Positions 26,501 through 34,073 of a stretch of 64,000 nucleotides of DNA are shown here, piece after piece. Below the pieces are notes generated by a model. The model searched no databases. It was given only the letters and a program-made list of their open reading frames with translations, and had not been told where the DNA came from. Within the stretch, counting starts at the first letter, position 1. Every line of letters starts with the position of its first letter. This DNA comes from Pseudorhodobacter wandonensis (GTDB taxonomy: Bacteria > Pseudomonadota > Alphaproteobacteria > Rhodobacterales > Rhodobacteraceae), in contig NZ_LGHT01000025.1 in assembly GCF_001202035.1 (NCBI RefSeq), positions 248,001 to 312,000 on the forward strand. The letters run 5' to 3'. A program made the translations under genes and the position numbers.

Positions 26501-26817
26501 CCGAGGCCATAGTAGAACCGGAACAAGCTGATGAGCCCGAGGTCACAGTTGCATCTGCACCGCGCATTCCAACCCATGCCAATGTGGCCCAGCAAGCCAC
26601 TTTCAAGAACGCGATAAACCTGTCCAAGACCAACCTGATCGGGGTTTATGGCTCGGATAGAAAACGCTATGCATTGATCCGCACTGCGTCGGGTAAGTAT
26701 TCCAAGGTGCGGGTAGGTGATCGTCTGGACGGCGGCACGGTGGCCGCGATTACGAACAATGAAGTCCGCTATAAGAAAGGCAGCCGGATGCTGTCGCTGT
26801 CAATGCCGAACGGCTAA
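23596..26817 (+). CDS. large single-pass protein: GspL/PilM-like N-terminus, TolA-like coil, PilP/GspC-like C-terminus
   Basis: 1073 residues. Residues 1-170 look like the actin-like cytoplasmic domain of GspL/PilM (LILPPDQILYTEVEAPGPDK, then REKQIRAALEGLTPYAVEDL). Residues about 190-375 are Ala/Lys/Glu-rich with heptad character, as in TolA. A single transmembrane helix lies at about 582-604. Residues about 605-1010 are a Pro/Ala/acidic low-complexity linker. The last ~60 residues (NLIGVYGSDRKRYALIRTAS, then VRVGDRLDGGTVAAI) resemble the PilP/GspC homology region. Topology should be N-in, C-periplasmic. No secretion or pilus genes are nearby. The domain assignment is by eye and the role is unknown. 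Confidence 0.6.
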   Translation: MKPNFALNITESGLSLLHRTPRGWLEVGTANFDAPDLDEALGYLRASALGLSPHGITTKLILPPDQILYTEVEAPGPDKATREKQIRAALEGLTPYAVEDLVFDWWGTGPKVKVAVVARETLDEAEGFATTHRFNPVSFVTTPAEGQFAGEPWFGVTKLSASVLPAGEKVARDQDPIKVIARDAPKTAATVKQDTDNEDTAEAAEDAVDGKADASSKSAPADKADAKAEAAAKAEQDAKAAAEADAKTEAQKAEKLAAEKLAADSKADQEAKAKQDAEAAQKAKDDEQERLDAEAAADAEALRKIEAAKAEMERRAQELAQAEAKRLVEEAEKAKAAQLEREKTKTALIEAERKRADLERVAAEAAAAKAEAFNGVTDQNIADGKGSKANAPQPEAAKAYGIPAFTSRRADATSAAPTLGPASAKDSAKEPAATSRPELGKADPSTDKSKSPAAPSARPVSGSKPASTLAAAIAKSSAPKPLNGTAAFATGAKAELAKPKQDEASVAANVAAAKVTAARIPGAGAALARFKSKTQKKALAKSGQATATKPILPKSGGRADSANTMGAFGAKMAPRRGKPRFLGLILTLVLIAVLAGIAAWSSLYLSRDTGTPETVQQADAGATTAAAPTTDEVAMTQGTAPDGVATETAPEVNAEIQADAEAELPPIEEVTATAQSDTQPPAAEMIAGSEPAEKAPTLAETEGQAQAEGPGRGPQDEIFLAAIDQAQPSFDAIALPRPISKPDSAPTQVSAPPPFGTQYEFEPDGTIKATANGVVMPEGFWLIAAKPPVLPPARPAAISSPVSTAPDLVTAAPPPPDTPGGAAVDPANASTAGVAQTEGTGPSSVFQADANVNNTRPKGKPAMPDAAAAPSQDDGAALASEDPALARLTSLRPLARPKAVLIAAEEASKAVEAASLAAKAAAQEQAAQDGALTVALSPRPAARPRDFSGAVEAAIAAASRESTRQVVAPEAIVEPEQADEPEVTVASAPRIPTHANVAQQATFKNAINLSKTNLIGVYGSDRKRYALIRTASGKYSKVRVGDRLDGGTVAAITNNEVRYKKGSRMLSLSMPNG

Positions 26818-26884
26818 AGCGATTGGGCCTTAATGTAGGCTTTGATCTGATTGGCAAGGCGATCCGTAGCAAGCATGAAGCTCT

Positions 26885-27976
26885 CTATGTGACCTTGAGT
26901 ACGCCCCGATCAATTTGATCTTGCTCGATGGATTCGAACAAAGCCCGGAAGTTGCCCTCGCCAAATCCGTCGTCGCCTTTGCGTTGGATGAATTCAAAGA
27001 AGATTGGGCCGATCACGGTTTTTGAGAAAATCTGTAACAAGATACGGGTTTCGCCGCCATCGACTACGCCTTCGCCGTCAATCAGAATGCCATGCTTGGC
27101 CATACGGTCCAGCGGCTCGCTATGGCCAGTAACGCGGGTTTTGGACAGTTCGTAATAGGCGGCAGGGGGTTTGGGCATAAACTTCAGACCGCGGTTCGCG
27201 ATTTCATCTACGCTGCTGTAAATGTCATCCGCGCCGACGGCGATATGCTGGATTCCTTCGCCATTATAGCGTTTGAGGTATTCGACAATTTGGCCGGTCT
27301 CGCCGCGATCCTCGTTGATTGGAATACGGATGCGGCCGCAAGGTGAGGTAAGCGCACGACTGTAGAGGCCAGAATGCTTGCCTTCGATATCAAAGAACCG
27401 AATTTGTTTGAACCCGAAGATGTCGCCGTAAAACGCAAACCAGATATCCATATTGCCCTTGTGGACGTTATGCGTCAGGTGATCGAGATAGTAAAACCCC
27501 ACGCCTTTGGGTTTTGGAGAACTTAACCAGTTGAAATCACTGTAGGGATTTTGGTCGCCGTACTGATCGGTAAAATAGATCAAGCTGCCACCGATGCCAA
27601 CAATAGCAGGCAAATCCAACGCCTTGTCGGGGGCGTCATAAGGCGTGGCACCAGAGGTGACCGCATGGGCATAAGCCGCCTGTGCATTGACCACCCGCCA
27701 CCCCATCGAGGACGCGCAAGGCCCGTGTTGGGCGGCAAAGCGGGTCGCATGGCTGTCGGGTTCAGTATTCAGGATATAGGTAATGTCGCCTTGCTGCCAC
27801 AGCTCGATCGCTTTGGTCTTATGCTGCGCCGTATGCACATATCCCATGCGGCCAAACAGATCACGCAGGACCTGCGGTTCGGGGTGCGCAAATTCTACAA
27901 ATTCAAACCCATCCGTGCCTGCGGGGTTTTCTGCCGAAATGCTTGCCCGAGGGGCTGAATGTGGGAAAGGGCCCAT
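26885..27976 (-). CDS. hppD: 4-hydroxyphenylpyruvate dioxygenase
   Basis: Non-haem Fe(II) dioxygenase converting 4-hydroxyphenylpyruvate to homogentisate in tyrosine degradation. It has 363 residues in two VOC domains. The iron ligands are visible: H166 in LDHLTHNVH, H244 in GIQHIAV and E328 in FFEFIQR. The start at 27976 has GGAGAG upstream. It is divergent from an AsnC-type regulator across 130 bp carrying repeated sites, which suggests local control by an aromatic amino acid. No hmgA or fahA is next to it. Confidence 0.95.
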   Translation of the reverse strand: MGPFPHSAPRASISAENPAGTDGFEFVEFAHPEPQVLRDLFGRMGYVHTAQHKTKAIELWQQGDITYILNTEPDSHATRFAAQHGPCASSMGWRVVNAQAAYAHAVTSGATPYDAPDKALDLPAIVGIGGSLIYFTDQYGDQNPYSDFNWLSSPKPKGVGFYYLDHLTHNVHKGNMDIWFAFYGDIFGFKQIRFFDIEGKHSGLYSRALTSPCGRIRIPINEDRGETGQIVEYLKRYNGEGIQHIAVGADDIYSSVDEIANRGLKFMPKPPAAYYELSKTRVTGHSEPLDRMAKHGILIDGEGVVDGGETRILLQIFSKTVIGPIFFEFIQRKGDDGFGEGNFRALFESIEQDQIDRGVLKVT

Positions 27977-28028
27977 GAATCTCTCCTATTTACGTAACAA
28001 AAGTTTATCACGAAAGTCATCGCTTTTT

Positions 28029-28087
28029 TGCGCATTATTCGGTAAACTTGGGGCGAAGCATGCGCGAACTGCGCATTTTTTAAACTT
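28029..28087. promoter_or_regulatory. repeated putative AsnC/Lrp sites in the hppD promoter region
   Basis: A direct repeat with core TGCGCATT...TAAACTT occurs at 28029-28049 and 28070-28087, with starts 41 bp apart, close to four DNA turns. A further AAGTTTA in inverted orientation lies at 28001-28007. The whole set lies between hppD and the divergent regulator. Confidence 0.5.
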
Positions 28088-28106
28088 TTTCCGCGGGGTT
28101 TACGCA

Positions 28107-28562
28107 TTGCTGGATGATCTTGATGCCCGGCTTTTAAGCGAAGTTCAAAAAAACGCCATGCTGACTGCGCAGGAACTGGGCGAAAGGCTGCATTTGTCAG
28201 CTTCGCAAGCTGGCCGCCGCCGCCAGAGGCTTGAGGCCGAGGGCTATATTACAGGCTATACCGCGCGGCTAAACCCTGACCGCGTGGGCCTGACGGTGCA
28301 GGCCTTTGTGCAAATTCAAATGGCTACACACGCGCCCGATGGCGCACGCAGTTTCGCCAGCCTCATATCAACACGCCCCGAGATTATCAGCGCCTGGACG
28401 TTGACCGGCGAGGCCGATTACCTGCTGCGGGTCTGGTGCGCCGATTTGGCGGGGCTGAACCGGCTGATCCATCAGGTCTTGTTACCGCACCCTTCGGTAT
28501 CACGTGCGCAAAGCCAGATCGTAATGGATCAGTTCAAACCCGACGCGGCCTTACCAACATAA
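28107..28562 (+). CDS. Lrp/AsnC family transcriptional regulator
   Basis: 151 residues. The N-terminal winged helix-turn-helix has LDDLDARLLSEVQKNAM, then LGERLHLSASQAGRRRQRLE as recognition region. The C-terminal RAM effector-binding domain runs from about residue 65 (AFVQIQM, then LTGEADYLLRVWCADL). No ATG is available in front of the HTH, so TTG 28107 (MLDDLD...) is taken as start; CTG 28110 is the alternative and the ribosome-binding site is weak. Divergence from hppD implies that it senses tyrosine, phenylalanine or a related ligand, which is an inference. Confidence 0.85.
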   Translation: MLDDLDARLLSEVQKNAMLTAQELGERLHLSASQAGRRRQRLEAEGYITGYTARLNPDRVGLTVQAFVQIQMATHAPDGARSFASLISTRPEIISAWTLTGEADYLLRVWCADLAGLNRLIHQVLLPHPSVSRAQSQIVMDQFKPDAALPT

Positions 28563-28613
28563 GGGTCCGATTTAGGCACCCCGTCCGATTTTCTAATGAC
28601 CTAAAGGATAGTA

Positions 28614-30530
28614 ATGGAAAGTTTTCTGCTTCAGGCGTCGATTTATCTTGGTGCGGCTGTTTTAATTGTGCCTTTGGCAGTTCGGCTAGGCTTAGGGTCA
28701 GTGCTTGGCTATTTGGCGGCAGGTATTCTTGTCGGGCCTATCATGGGCCTTGCCGGCACCGAAACCGCCGATTTGCAGCATTTCGCCGAATTTGGCGTGG
28801 TGATGATGCTGTTCCTGATCGGGCTGGAACTGGAACCGCGCGCACTGTGGGATATGCGGCACAAGCTGATTGGCTTGGGCGGTTTGCAAGTGGTGCTGAC
28901 CACCGGGGCAATTGCTGGCGTCGCGTATTGGCTGGGCTTCAGCTGGCAGGTTGGGGCAACGCTGGGGATGCTGTTTTCGCTATCCTCTACTGCTATCGTC
29001 TTGCAAACCCTATCAGAAAAGAACCTGATGCGTACAGGCGGCGGGCGCGCAACATTCGCAGTCCTGCTAACCCAGGATATCGCGGTGGTGCCGATTCTGG
29101 CGATTATCCCGCTGCTTGCGATCAGCGGCACCGGTATGCCCGAGGGTATTTCGGCAGCCACCTTTGGCATTAGCAACCCCAACGTAGTGACAGATTCCCA
29201 TGCCGCAGCCGGGCCGGCCGAACCATTGCTGACGCTTGTACAATCCTTGCCTGGCTGGGCCGTGACGATGATGACATTGGGCATCGTCGTAGGCATCATG
29301 CTGGCAGGGCATTTCCTGACCCGGCCGGTATTTCGTTTTGTGCATGCCTCTCGGCTGCCCGAGATGAGCACATTTATTTCCTTGCTGATGGTGCTGGGTA
29401 TTGCGTTCTTGATGATGCTGGTCGGATTGTCACCTGCTTTGGGCACGTTTATGGCCGGTGTGGTTTTGGCCAACTCGGAATTCCGGCACCAGCTCGAAGC
29501 CGACATCCAGCCCTTCAAAGGCATTCTGATGGGCTTGTTTTTCATCACCGTCGGGGTCGGGATCAACTTTGATGTCTTACTGGCAAATCCGTTTCTCGTT
29601 GTGGCGCTGACACTAGCGGTAATTGCCCTAAAAGTTGCGGTTTTGCTGTTGCTTTCGGTGATATTCAAAGTGCGCGGGCATAACCGCTGGCTGTTTGCCC
29701 TGGGGCTGGCACAGGCGGGCGAGTTCGGCTTTCTGTTGGTCAGCTTTGCGCGCAAACAGTCGATTTTGCCATCGTCGATTGCCGAGATCGTGTTGCTGAT
29801 CATCAGTCTGTCAATGCTGCTGACACCGGCGCTCTTCATCGGGTATGAGGCGTTGGCGAAACGCATGAAAACCCGCGAGAAAGAAGATCCCGCGGATGTG
29901 ATCGACGAACAAGGCCGCGTAATCATCGCCGGCGTGGGCCGCTTTGGTCAAACCGTCAACCGCTTGGTCCGGATGAGCGGCGGCTCGACGGTAGTGCTCG
30001 ACAGCGATATGCATGCGATTGAACAAATGCGGCGCTTTGGCGCCAAAGGCTTTTTCGGCGATCCGACGCGGCCGGAGTTGTTAGAGGCAGCAGGCTTGGC
30101 CGAGGCTTCGGTGCTGGTGGTAGCGGTCGACAATCAGGAAAACGCTCTGAAAATCGTGGCCCATGCCCGCAAACATCGCCCCGACCTGCACATTATCGCA
30201 CGCGCCTATGATCGCCCGCATGTGTTTGCCCTCTATAAGGCCGGGGCAAACGACATCGTACGCGAAACATATGATAGCTCAGTTCGTGCTGGTCGTTATG
30301 TATTGGAAAACATCGGATTCACCGATTATGAAGCCGCCAAAATGACCCAAACCTATTTCAAGGTGGAACGCGCTGCCTTGCGCGATCTCGCCGAGCTATG
30401 GGTGCCGGGCCAACCCGTGCATTTGAACGATGCCTATGTGGCGCGTGCCGTGCAACTGGAACGCGATCTGGCCGATGCAATGAGCCGTGATCTAGATGAA
30501 ACCCGCGCAAACCTAGAGGCGGCACAGTAA
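28614..30530 (+). CDS. CPA2-family cation:proton antiporter with RCK domain (KefB/C-like)
   Basis: 638-residue inner-membrane protein. About twelve transmembrane helices (residues about 5-410) form the Na/H-exchanger domain (GLELEPRALWDM and SSTAIVLQTLSEKNL are typical). A cytoplasmic TrkA-N/RCK nucleotide-binding domain follows from about residue 435 (VIIAGVGRFGQTVNRL). The family includes glutathione-gated K+ efflux systems KefB/KefC and K+/H+ antiporters. No KefF/KefG-type ancillary quinone reductase lies next to it, so gating by glutathione adducts is not established. It starts 51 bp after the AsnC gene and ends just before repeat element B. Confidence 0.88.
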   Translation: MESFLLQASIYLGAAVLIVPLAVRLGLGSVLGYLAAGILVGPIMGLAGTETADLQHFAEFGVVMMLFLIGLELEPRALWDMRHKLIGLGGLQVVLTTGAIAGVAYWLGFSWQVGATLGMLFSLSSTAIVLQTLSEKNLMRTGGGRATFAVLLTQDIAVVPILAIIPLLAISGTGMPEGISAATFGISNPNVVTDSHAAAGPAEPLLTLVQSLPGWAVTMMTLGIVVGIMLAGHFLTRPVFRFVHASRLPEMSTFISLLMVLGIAFLMMLVGLSPALGTFMAGVVLANSEFRHQLEADIQPFKGILMGLFFITVGVGINFDVLLANPFLVVALTLAVIALKVAVLLLLSVIFKVRGHNRWLFALGLAQAGEFGFLLVSFARKQSILPSSIAEIVLLIISLSMLLTPALFIGYEALAKRMKTREKEDPADVIDEQGRVIIAGVGRFGQTVNRLVRMSGGSTVVLDSDMHAIEQMRRFGAKGFFGDPTRPELLEAAGLAEASVLVVAVDNQENALKIVAHARKHRPDLHIIARAYDRPHVFALYKAGANDIVRETYDSSVRAGRYVLENIGFTDYEAAKMTQTYFKVERAALRDLAELWVPGQPVHLNDAYVARAVQLERDLADAMSRDLDETRANLEAAQ

Positions 30531-30540
30531 TCGGCGTCCG

Positions 30541-30611
30541 CTTTCTTTTCGGTCCAAATATCCTCAGGGGGTGAATTGGCCGCAAGGCCAAGAGGGGGCG
30601 CGAGCGCCCCC
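30541..30611. repeat. double-hairpin intergenic element, copy B
   Basis: Inverted orientation relative to copy A: CTTTCTTTTCGGTCC, AAATATCCTCAGGGGG, hairpin TTGGCC-GCAA-GGCCAA (30576-30591), hairpin GGGGGCGC-GA-GCGCCCCC (30594-30611). It lies between the convergent antiporter and cobT genes, where it can serve both as terminator. Confidence 0.85.
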
Positions 30612-30618
30612 TGCCCGC

Positions 30619-31629
30619 CTACCCCGCCGCGACGCCCGCCTCGGCAAAGGTAGCCATACCAGAATGGCAGGCCACCGCCGCTTTCAGCACACCAATCGCA
30701 ACAGCCGCGCCCGAGCCTTCGCCCAGCCGCAAACCAAGGTTCAACAAGGGCTCTTGCCCCAAGTGGCGCAGCAACACGGGATGGGCGCCTTCGGCACTTA
30801 CATGCCCTGCCACGCAATGGTCCAACGCGCCGGTTTGCATTTTGGCCAGAACGGCAGCAGCGGCGCAGCAGATAAAGCCATCAAGGATGACCGGGATGCG
30901 TTCCGCCCGTGCACGGGCGATTGCACCGGTCATCGCAGCAATCTCGCGCCCGCCAAGGCATGCCAGCACGTCAAGCGGGTCGCGCGATCTGTGCAATGCA
31001 AGCCCCAAGCCTACAGTTTCGGCTTTGCGCGCCAGTCCCGCGTCATCCACGCCGGTGCCGCGTCCTACCCAATCTGCAACCTCTCCCCCAAACAATGCGC
31101 AAGCAATTGCGGCGGCGGGGGTGGTATTGCCGATCCCCATCTCGCCAGTGACAAGCAGATCGGAAGTGGGATCAACAGCATCCCAACCGGTTTTCAAGGC
31201 GGTTAGCAACTCTGCCTCAGTCATCGCAGGTGCTTTGGTAAAGTCTGCGGTGGGGCGGTCAAGCTCAAGCGCGTGAACTGACATTTTCGCACCAAAGGCT
31301 TTGGACAGCTGGTTTATCGCCGCGCCGCCCGCTTGAAAGTTCGCGACCATTTGCACCGTAACCTCGGGCGGAAAGGCCGACACACCGCGTGCCGCAACGC
31401 CGTGATTACCTGCAAAAATAATCACTTGCGGGTTGGCAATCTGCGGGCGTTCATTGGCGCGCCAAGCAGCATACCAAATCGCCAGATCCTCAAGCCGCCC
31501 CAAAGCACCTGGCGGCTTGGTCAACTGGCCGTTGCGATCCTTGGCACCTTGCGCCGCAGCGCTATCAAGGCCAGGCGCATTGGCCAAAATGGCCCTGAAT
31601 GCGGTCAAATCAGTGAAAGTTTGGGTCAT
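30619..31629 (-). CDS. cobT: nicotinate-nucleotide--dimethylbenzimidazole phosphoribosyltransferase
   Basis: Makes alpha-ribazole-5'-phosphate for the lower ligand of cobalamin. It has 336 residues. The N-terminal [15 protein letters not shown] and the glycine-rich [14 protein letters not shown] motif are diagnostic, with a further [16 protein letters not shown] near the C-terminus. It is divergent from cobS across 81 bp, too short for a cobalamin riboswitch and none is seen. Confidence 0.95.
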   Translation of the reverse strand: MTQTFTDLTAFRAILANAPGLDSAAAQGAKDRNGQLTKPPGALGRLEDLAIWYAAWRANERPQIANPQVIIFAGNHGVAARGVSAFPPEVTVQMVANFQAGGAAINQLSKAFGAKMSVHALELDRPTADFTKAPAMTEAELLTALKTGWDAVDPTSDLLVTGEMGIGNTTPAAAIACALFGGEVADWVGRGTGVDDAGLARKAETVGLGLALHRSRDPLDVLACLGGREIAAMTGAIARARAERIPVILDGFICCAAAAVLAKMQTGALDHCVAGHVSAEGAHPVLLRHLGQEPLLNLGLRLGEGSGAAVAIGVLKAAVACHSGMATFAEAGVAAG

Positions 31630-31710
31630 GGGGCTGGCGTCCTTGTCGATTTCTGTCAGCTTGGGTACCTAAGCCGCAAGGATTTGACCAGTGCCGAAAG
31701 GGACGAAACA

Positions 31711-32451
31711 GTGAAGCAAAACGACACAGGGTTGATTGGCGATATTTCGGGCGCATTGCGATTGTTGACGCGGCTGCCAATGCCTGCATCGGAGCGGATA
31801 GCAGGGCCGAGGGCCGCTTGGGCTTGGCCGCTTGCAGGCGCCGTTGTTGGCGGTTTGGCGGCACTGCTCGGGTTTGTGGCTTTGCCTTTGGGCGCGGGTG
31901 TTGCGGCGGCACTGGTGCTAGGGGCGCAAGCAATGATGACCGGCGCAATGCACGAAGACGGGCTGGCCGACACTGCCGATGGCCTTTGGGGCGGGTGGGA
32001 ACCCGCGCGGCGGCTAGAGATCATGAAAGACAGCCATATCGGCACCTACGGCGTGATGGCGCTGTTGGTGCTGGGTCTGGTGCGGTGGAGCGCGATTGCG
32101 ACCCTTCTAACCGGCGGCGTTTGGTGGGGGCTTATTGCCGTGGCTGTACTGTCACGCGCCCCGATGGCCGTTCTGATGACAGCAATGCCCAATGCCCGTG
32201 GCAAGGGATTGGCGCAATCAGTGGGGCAAGTGCCACAGACGTCGGCAGACATAGCGGTGATGATCGGGCTGGCGGCGGCGGGATGCCTTGGCTGGTCTGG
32301 CCTCTGGATGGTTCTGGCTACGGCCATGGTGGTTTTAGCATTGGCACTGGTAGCGCGGGCGAAAATCGGCGGACAAACCGGCGACATTTTGGGCGCAAGC
32401 CAGCAATTGGCCGAGGCGGCGGGCTTGGTCGTTTTGGCCGCAACCCTGTAA
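31711..32451 (+). CDS. cobS: adenosylcobinamide-GDP ribazoletransferase (cobalamin synthase)
   Basis: Inner-membrane enzyme joining adenosylcobinamide-GDP and alpha-ribazole to form adenosylcobalamin (phosphate). It has 246 residues and about six helices, with the conserved MHEDGLADTADGLWGG acidic motif and MKDSHIGTYG. GTG 31711 is chosen as start: it follows AAAGGGA and begins just before the family's GALRLLTRLP. The frame is open for 126 codons upstream through cobT antisense, which is not coding. It ends at a strong bidirectional terminator. Confidence 0.93.
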   Translation: MKQNDTGLIGDISGALRLLTRLPMPASERIAGPRAAWAWPLAGAVVGGLAALLGFVALPLGAGVAAALVLGAQAMMTGAMHEDGLADTADGLWGGWEPARRLEIMKDSHIGTYGVMALLVLGLVRWSAIATLLTGGVWWGLIAVAVLSRAPMAVLMTAMPNARGKGLAQSVGQVPQTSADIAVMIGLAAAGCLGWSGLWMVLATAMVVLALALVARAKIGGQTGDILGASQQLAEAAGLVVLAATL

Positions 32452-32454
32452 AGT

Positions 32455-32484
32455 AAAACGGCGGCCCAAAAGGGCCGCCGTTTT
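32455..32484. terminator. bidirectional terminator between cobS and carD
   Basis: Perfect 13-bp inverted repeat AAAACGGCGGCCC / GGGCCGCCGTTTT with a 4-A loop. A-run and T-run on the two sides let it work for cobS on the plus strand and carD on the minus strand. Confidence 0.93.
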
Positions 32485-32502
32485 AGTCGTCTTTAAAGAG
32501 GC

Positions 32503-33012
32503 TTAGGCGGCGCGGGCGGTCAACACATCGCCAACAGTTTTCTGTGCGCCTTTTTCGTCAACGCCGGAAACAGCCGCAACTTCGCGGGTCAGGCGTTCCA
32601 AAGCAGCCTCATACAACTGACGCTCGGAATAGCTTTGCTCACGTTGGTCATCGCTGCGGTGCAGGTCGCGCACCACTTCGGCGATCGACAGCAAATCACC
32701 CGAGTTAATCTTTTGCTCATACTCTTGGGCGCGGCGCGACCACATCGCACGTTTCACACGGGCTTTGCCCTTAAGCGTATCCAGCGCTTTATTGATCAGA
32801 TCTGGCGAAGACAACGAGCGCATACCGATCTCGGTCGCTTTATGCGTTGGTACCCGCAAGGTCATCTTGTCTTTTTCAAAGGAAATAACAAAAAGTTCCA
32901 TATGAAGGCCCGCAATTTCCTGTTCTTCGATGGAAACGATACGGCCCACCCCATGGGCAGGATAAACAACAAACTCGTCCGGACGAAACTCAGGCTTTTT
33001 AGTCTTTGTCAT
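32503..33012 (-). CDS. carD: CarD family transcriptional regulator
   Basis: 169-residue RNA polymerase-binding regulator that stabilises open complexes. The N-terminal RNAP-interacting Tudor-like domain has DEFVVYPAHGVGRIVSIEEQ. The C-terminal helical DNA-binding domain includes RRAQEYEQKINSGDLLSIAEVVRDL, which carries the conserved Trp just before it (KRAMWSRR). Start 33012 follows AAGGAAG and begins MTKTKKPEF; the longer open frame upstream is not family-like. The 289 bp between fdxA and carD hold its promoter and nothing else that I recognise. Confidence 0.94.
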   Translation of the reverse strand: MTKTKKPEFRPDEFVVYPAHGVGRIVSIEEQEIAGLHMELFVISFEKDKMTLRVPTHKATEIGMRSLSSPDLINKALDTLKGKARVKRAMWSRRAQEYEQKINSGDLLSIAEVVRDLHRSDDQREQSYSERQLYEAALERLTREVAAVSGVDEKGAQKTVGDVLTARAA

Positions 33013-33301
33013 ACAGTCACTTCCTTGCTTGGACGCACACCCTATTGTGACACGAAAAAGGACGCACATAGCCAAAAGGCTACGATCGCGTTTTTCAGGT
33101 TTAGATGTTCCCCGCAGGCTGGCAGCTCTGGCGTAGGGACTGGGTTTGGGTGGCCGTCCTTGGTTATCTGTAACAATTGTATAACACAGAATCACCCCGA
33201 TTCCAACAGGCTTAGAATCGGGCCGCTGCGCAGACGGCGCCTGCAAATCAAGGCGTTAGGCTAGACTTCGCCGATTGACCCAAGGTAAATTGATTCGCCG
33301 A

Positions 33302-33640
33302 TCAACCGCCTTCGCCGGGGGCTTCAGAGAAGTACTTCGACAATTTGTCCTTTTCGCCGTCGCGCTCTTCATAGCCCGGCAACGGGTCTTTCTTTGATAC
33401 GATAACCGGCCATTTCTCGGAATATTTGCGGTTGAATTCCACCCATTTTTCCATATCCGGCTCAGTATCGGGGCGGATTGCGTCGGCTGGGCATTCGGGT
33501 TCACAAACCCCGCAGTCAATGCACTCATCAGGATGGATGACCAGCATATTCTCGCCGTCATAGAAACAGTCTACGGGGCAAACCTCGACGCAGTCGGTGT
33601 ATTTGCAGGCAATGCAGTTGTCGATCACGACATAGGTCAT
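33302..33640 (-). CDS. fdxA: 7Fe ferredoxin FdxA
   Basis: 112-residue cytoplasmic electron carrier. One cluster region is [17 protein letters not shown] at residues about 9-25. The second is [12 protein letters not shown] at about 40-51. This gives a 3Fe-4S plus 4Fe-4S pair, as in Azotobacter FdI-type ferredoxins. The C-terminal extension [17 protein letters not shown] is characteristic of the alphaproteobacterial form. It follows the S4-domain gene by 61 bp on the same strand, in the conserved helicase-S4-fdxA-carD order. Confidence 0.95.
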   Translation of the reverse strand: MTYVVIDNCIACKYTDCVEVCPVDCFYDGENMLVIHPDECIDCGVCEPECPADAIRPDTEPDMEKWVEFNRKYSEKWPVIVSKKDPLPGYEERDGEKDKLSKYFSEAPGEGG

Positions 33641-33701
33641 GGTGGCCTCATCTTTTTTGCAGACGGTCTATTTGCGTCTTTGGTTAAAACACCTGCGCCG
33701 A

Positions 33702-34070
33702 TCATTCAAGCGGCGATGCAGGGGCTGCGGCGTTTGGTTCGGGTTCATCAAGGTCAAAATAAAGCGTTTGGGCCTCGGACGCGGGGCCGCGGCGGGTGCC
33801 GGTGGCAAGCACACGAACCTCACGTTTTTGGTCGCCCATCGGAAAGCTAATGATATCGCCGGGGGAAATGGCATGACCGGGTTTGGATTGGCGTTGGCCA
33901 TTCAGGCGCACACGGCCTTTGGTAATCTGAGCCGTAGCAAGGGCGCGGGTTTTAAAGAACCGCGCGTAGAACAGCCATTTATCAACGCGCTGCTTGTCGG
34001 GGCCGCAATCGGGGCCGGTTTCAGCGGGGGCAGATGAACTGCCCGCCGCTTTATCTTTTCGCCCAGCCAA
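33702..34070 (-). CDS. S4 RNA-binding domain protein (Hsp15-like)
   Basis: 122 residues. The S4 fold at residues about 28-75 reads RVDKWLFYARFFKTRALATA, then ITKGRVRLNG, and binds structured RNA. Hsp15 rescues stalled 50S subunits carrying nascent chains, and this protein is of that type with a longer acidic Pro/Ala-rich tail. There is no ATG before the domain: TTG 34070 is the plausible start, 3 bp past the helicase stop codon with AAGGGC upstream inside the helicase. Translation is therefore probably coupled to the helicase. Confidence 0.85.
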   Translation of the reverse strand: MAGRKDKAAGSSSAPAETGPDCGPDKQRVDKWLFYARFFKTRALATAQITKGRVRLNGQRQSKPGHAISPGDIISFPMGDQKREVRVLATGTRRGPASEAQTLYFDLDEPEPNAAAPASPLE

Positions 34071-34073
34071 GGG

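Noticed and set aside
26814-26876. 20-codon minus-strand frame just after hppD (MLATDRLANQIKAYIKAQSL)
   Set aside because: The sequence looks protein-like, perhaps the end of a decayed gene, but it is too short and has no ribosome-binding site or homology I can name.
28709-29926. 405-codon minus-strand open frame opposite the CPA2 antiporter gene
   Set aside because: Ser/Thr/Lys-rich composition without motifs, fully inside a well-recognised membrane transporter gene.
31630-31710. Cobalamin riboswitch between cobT and cobS
   Set aside because: Only 81 bp and no B12-box-like sequence or folding. A riboswitch would need roughly 200 bp.
33289-33304. TTGAT-N6-ATCAA near the fdxA stop codon, considered as an FNR box
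   Set aside because: The FNR consensus has a 4-bp spacer, and the site is at the 3' end of the gene rather than in a promoter.
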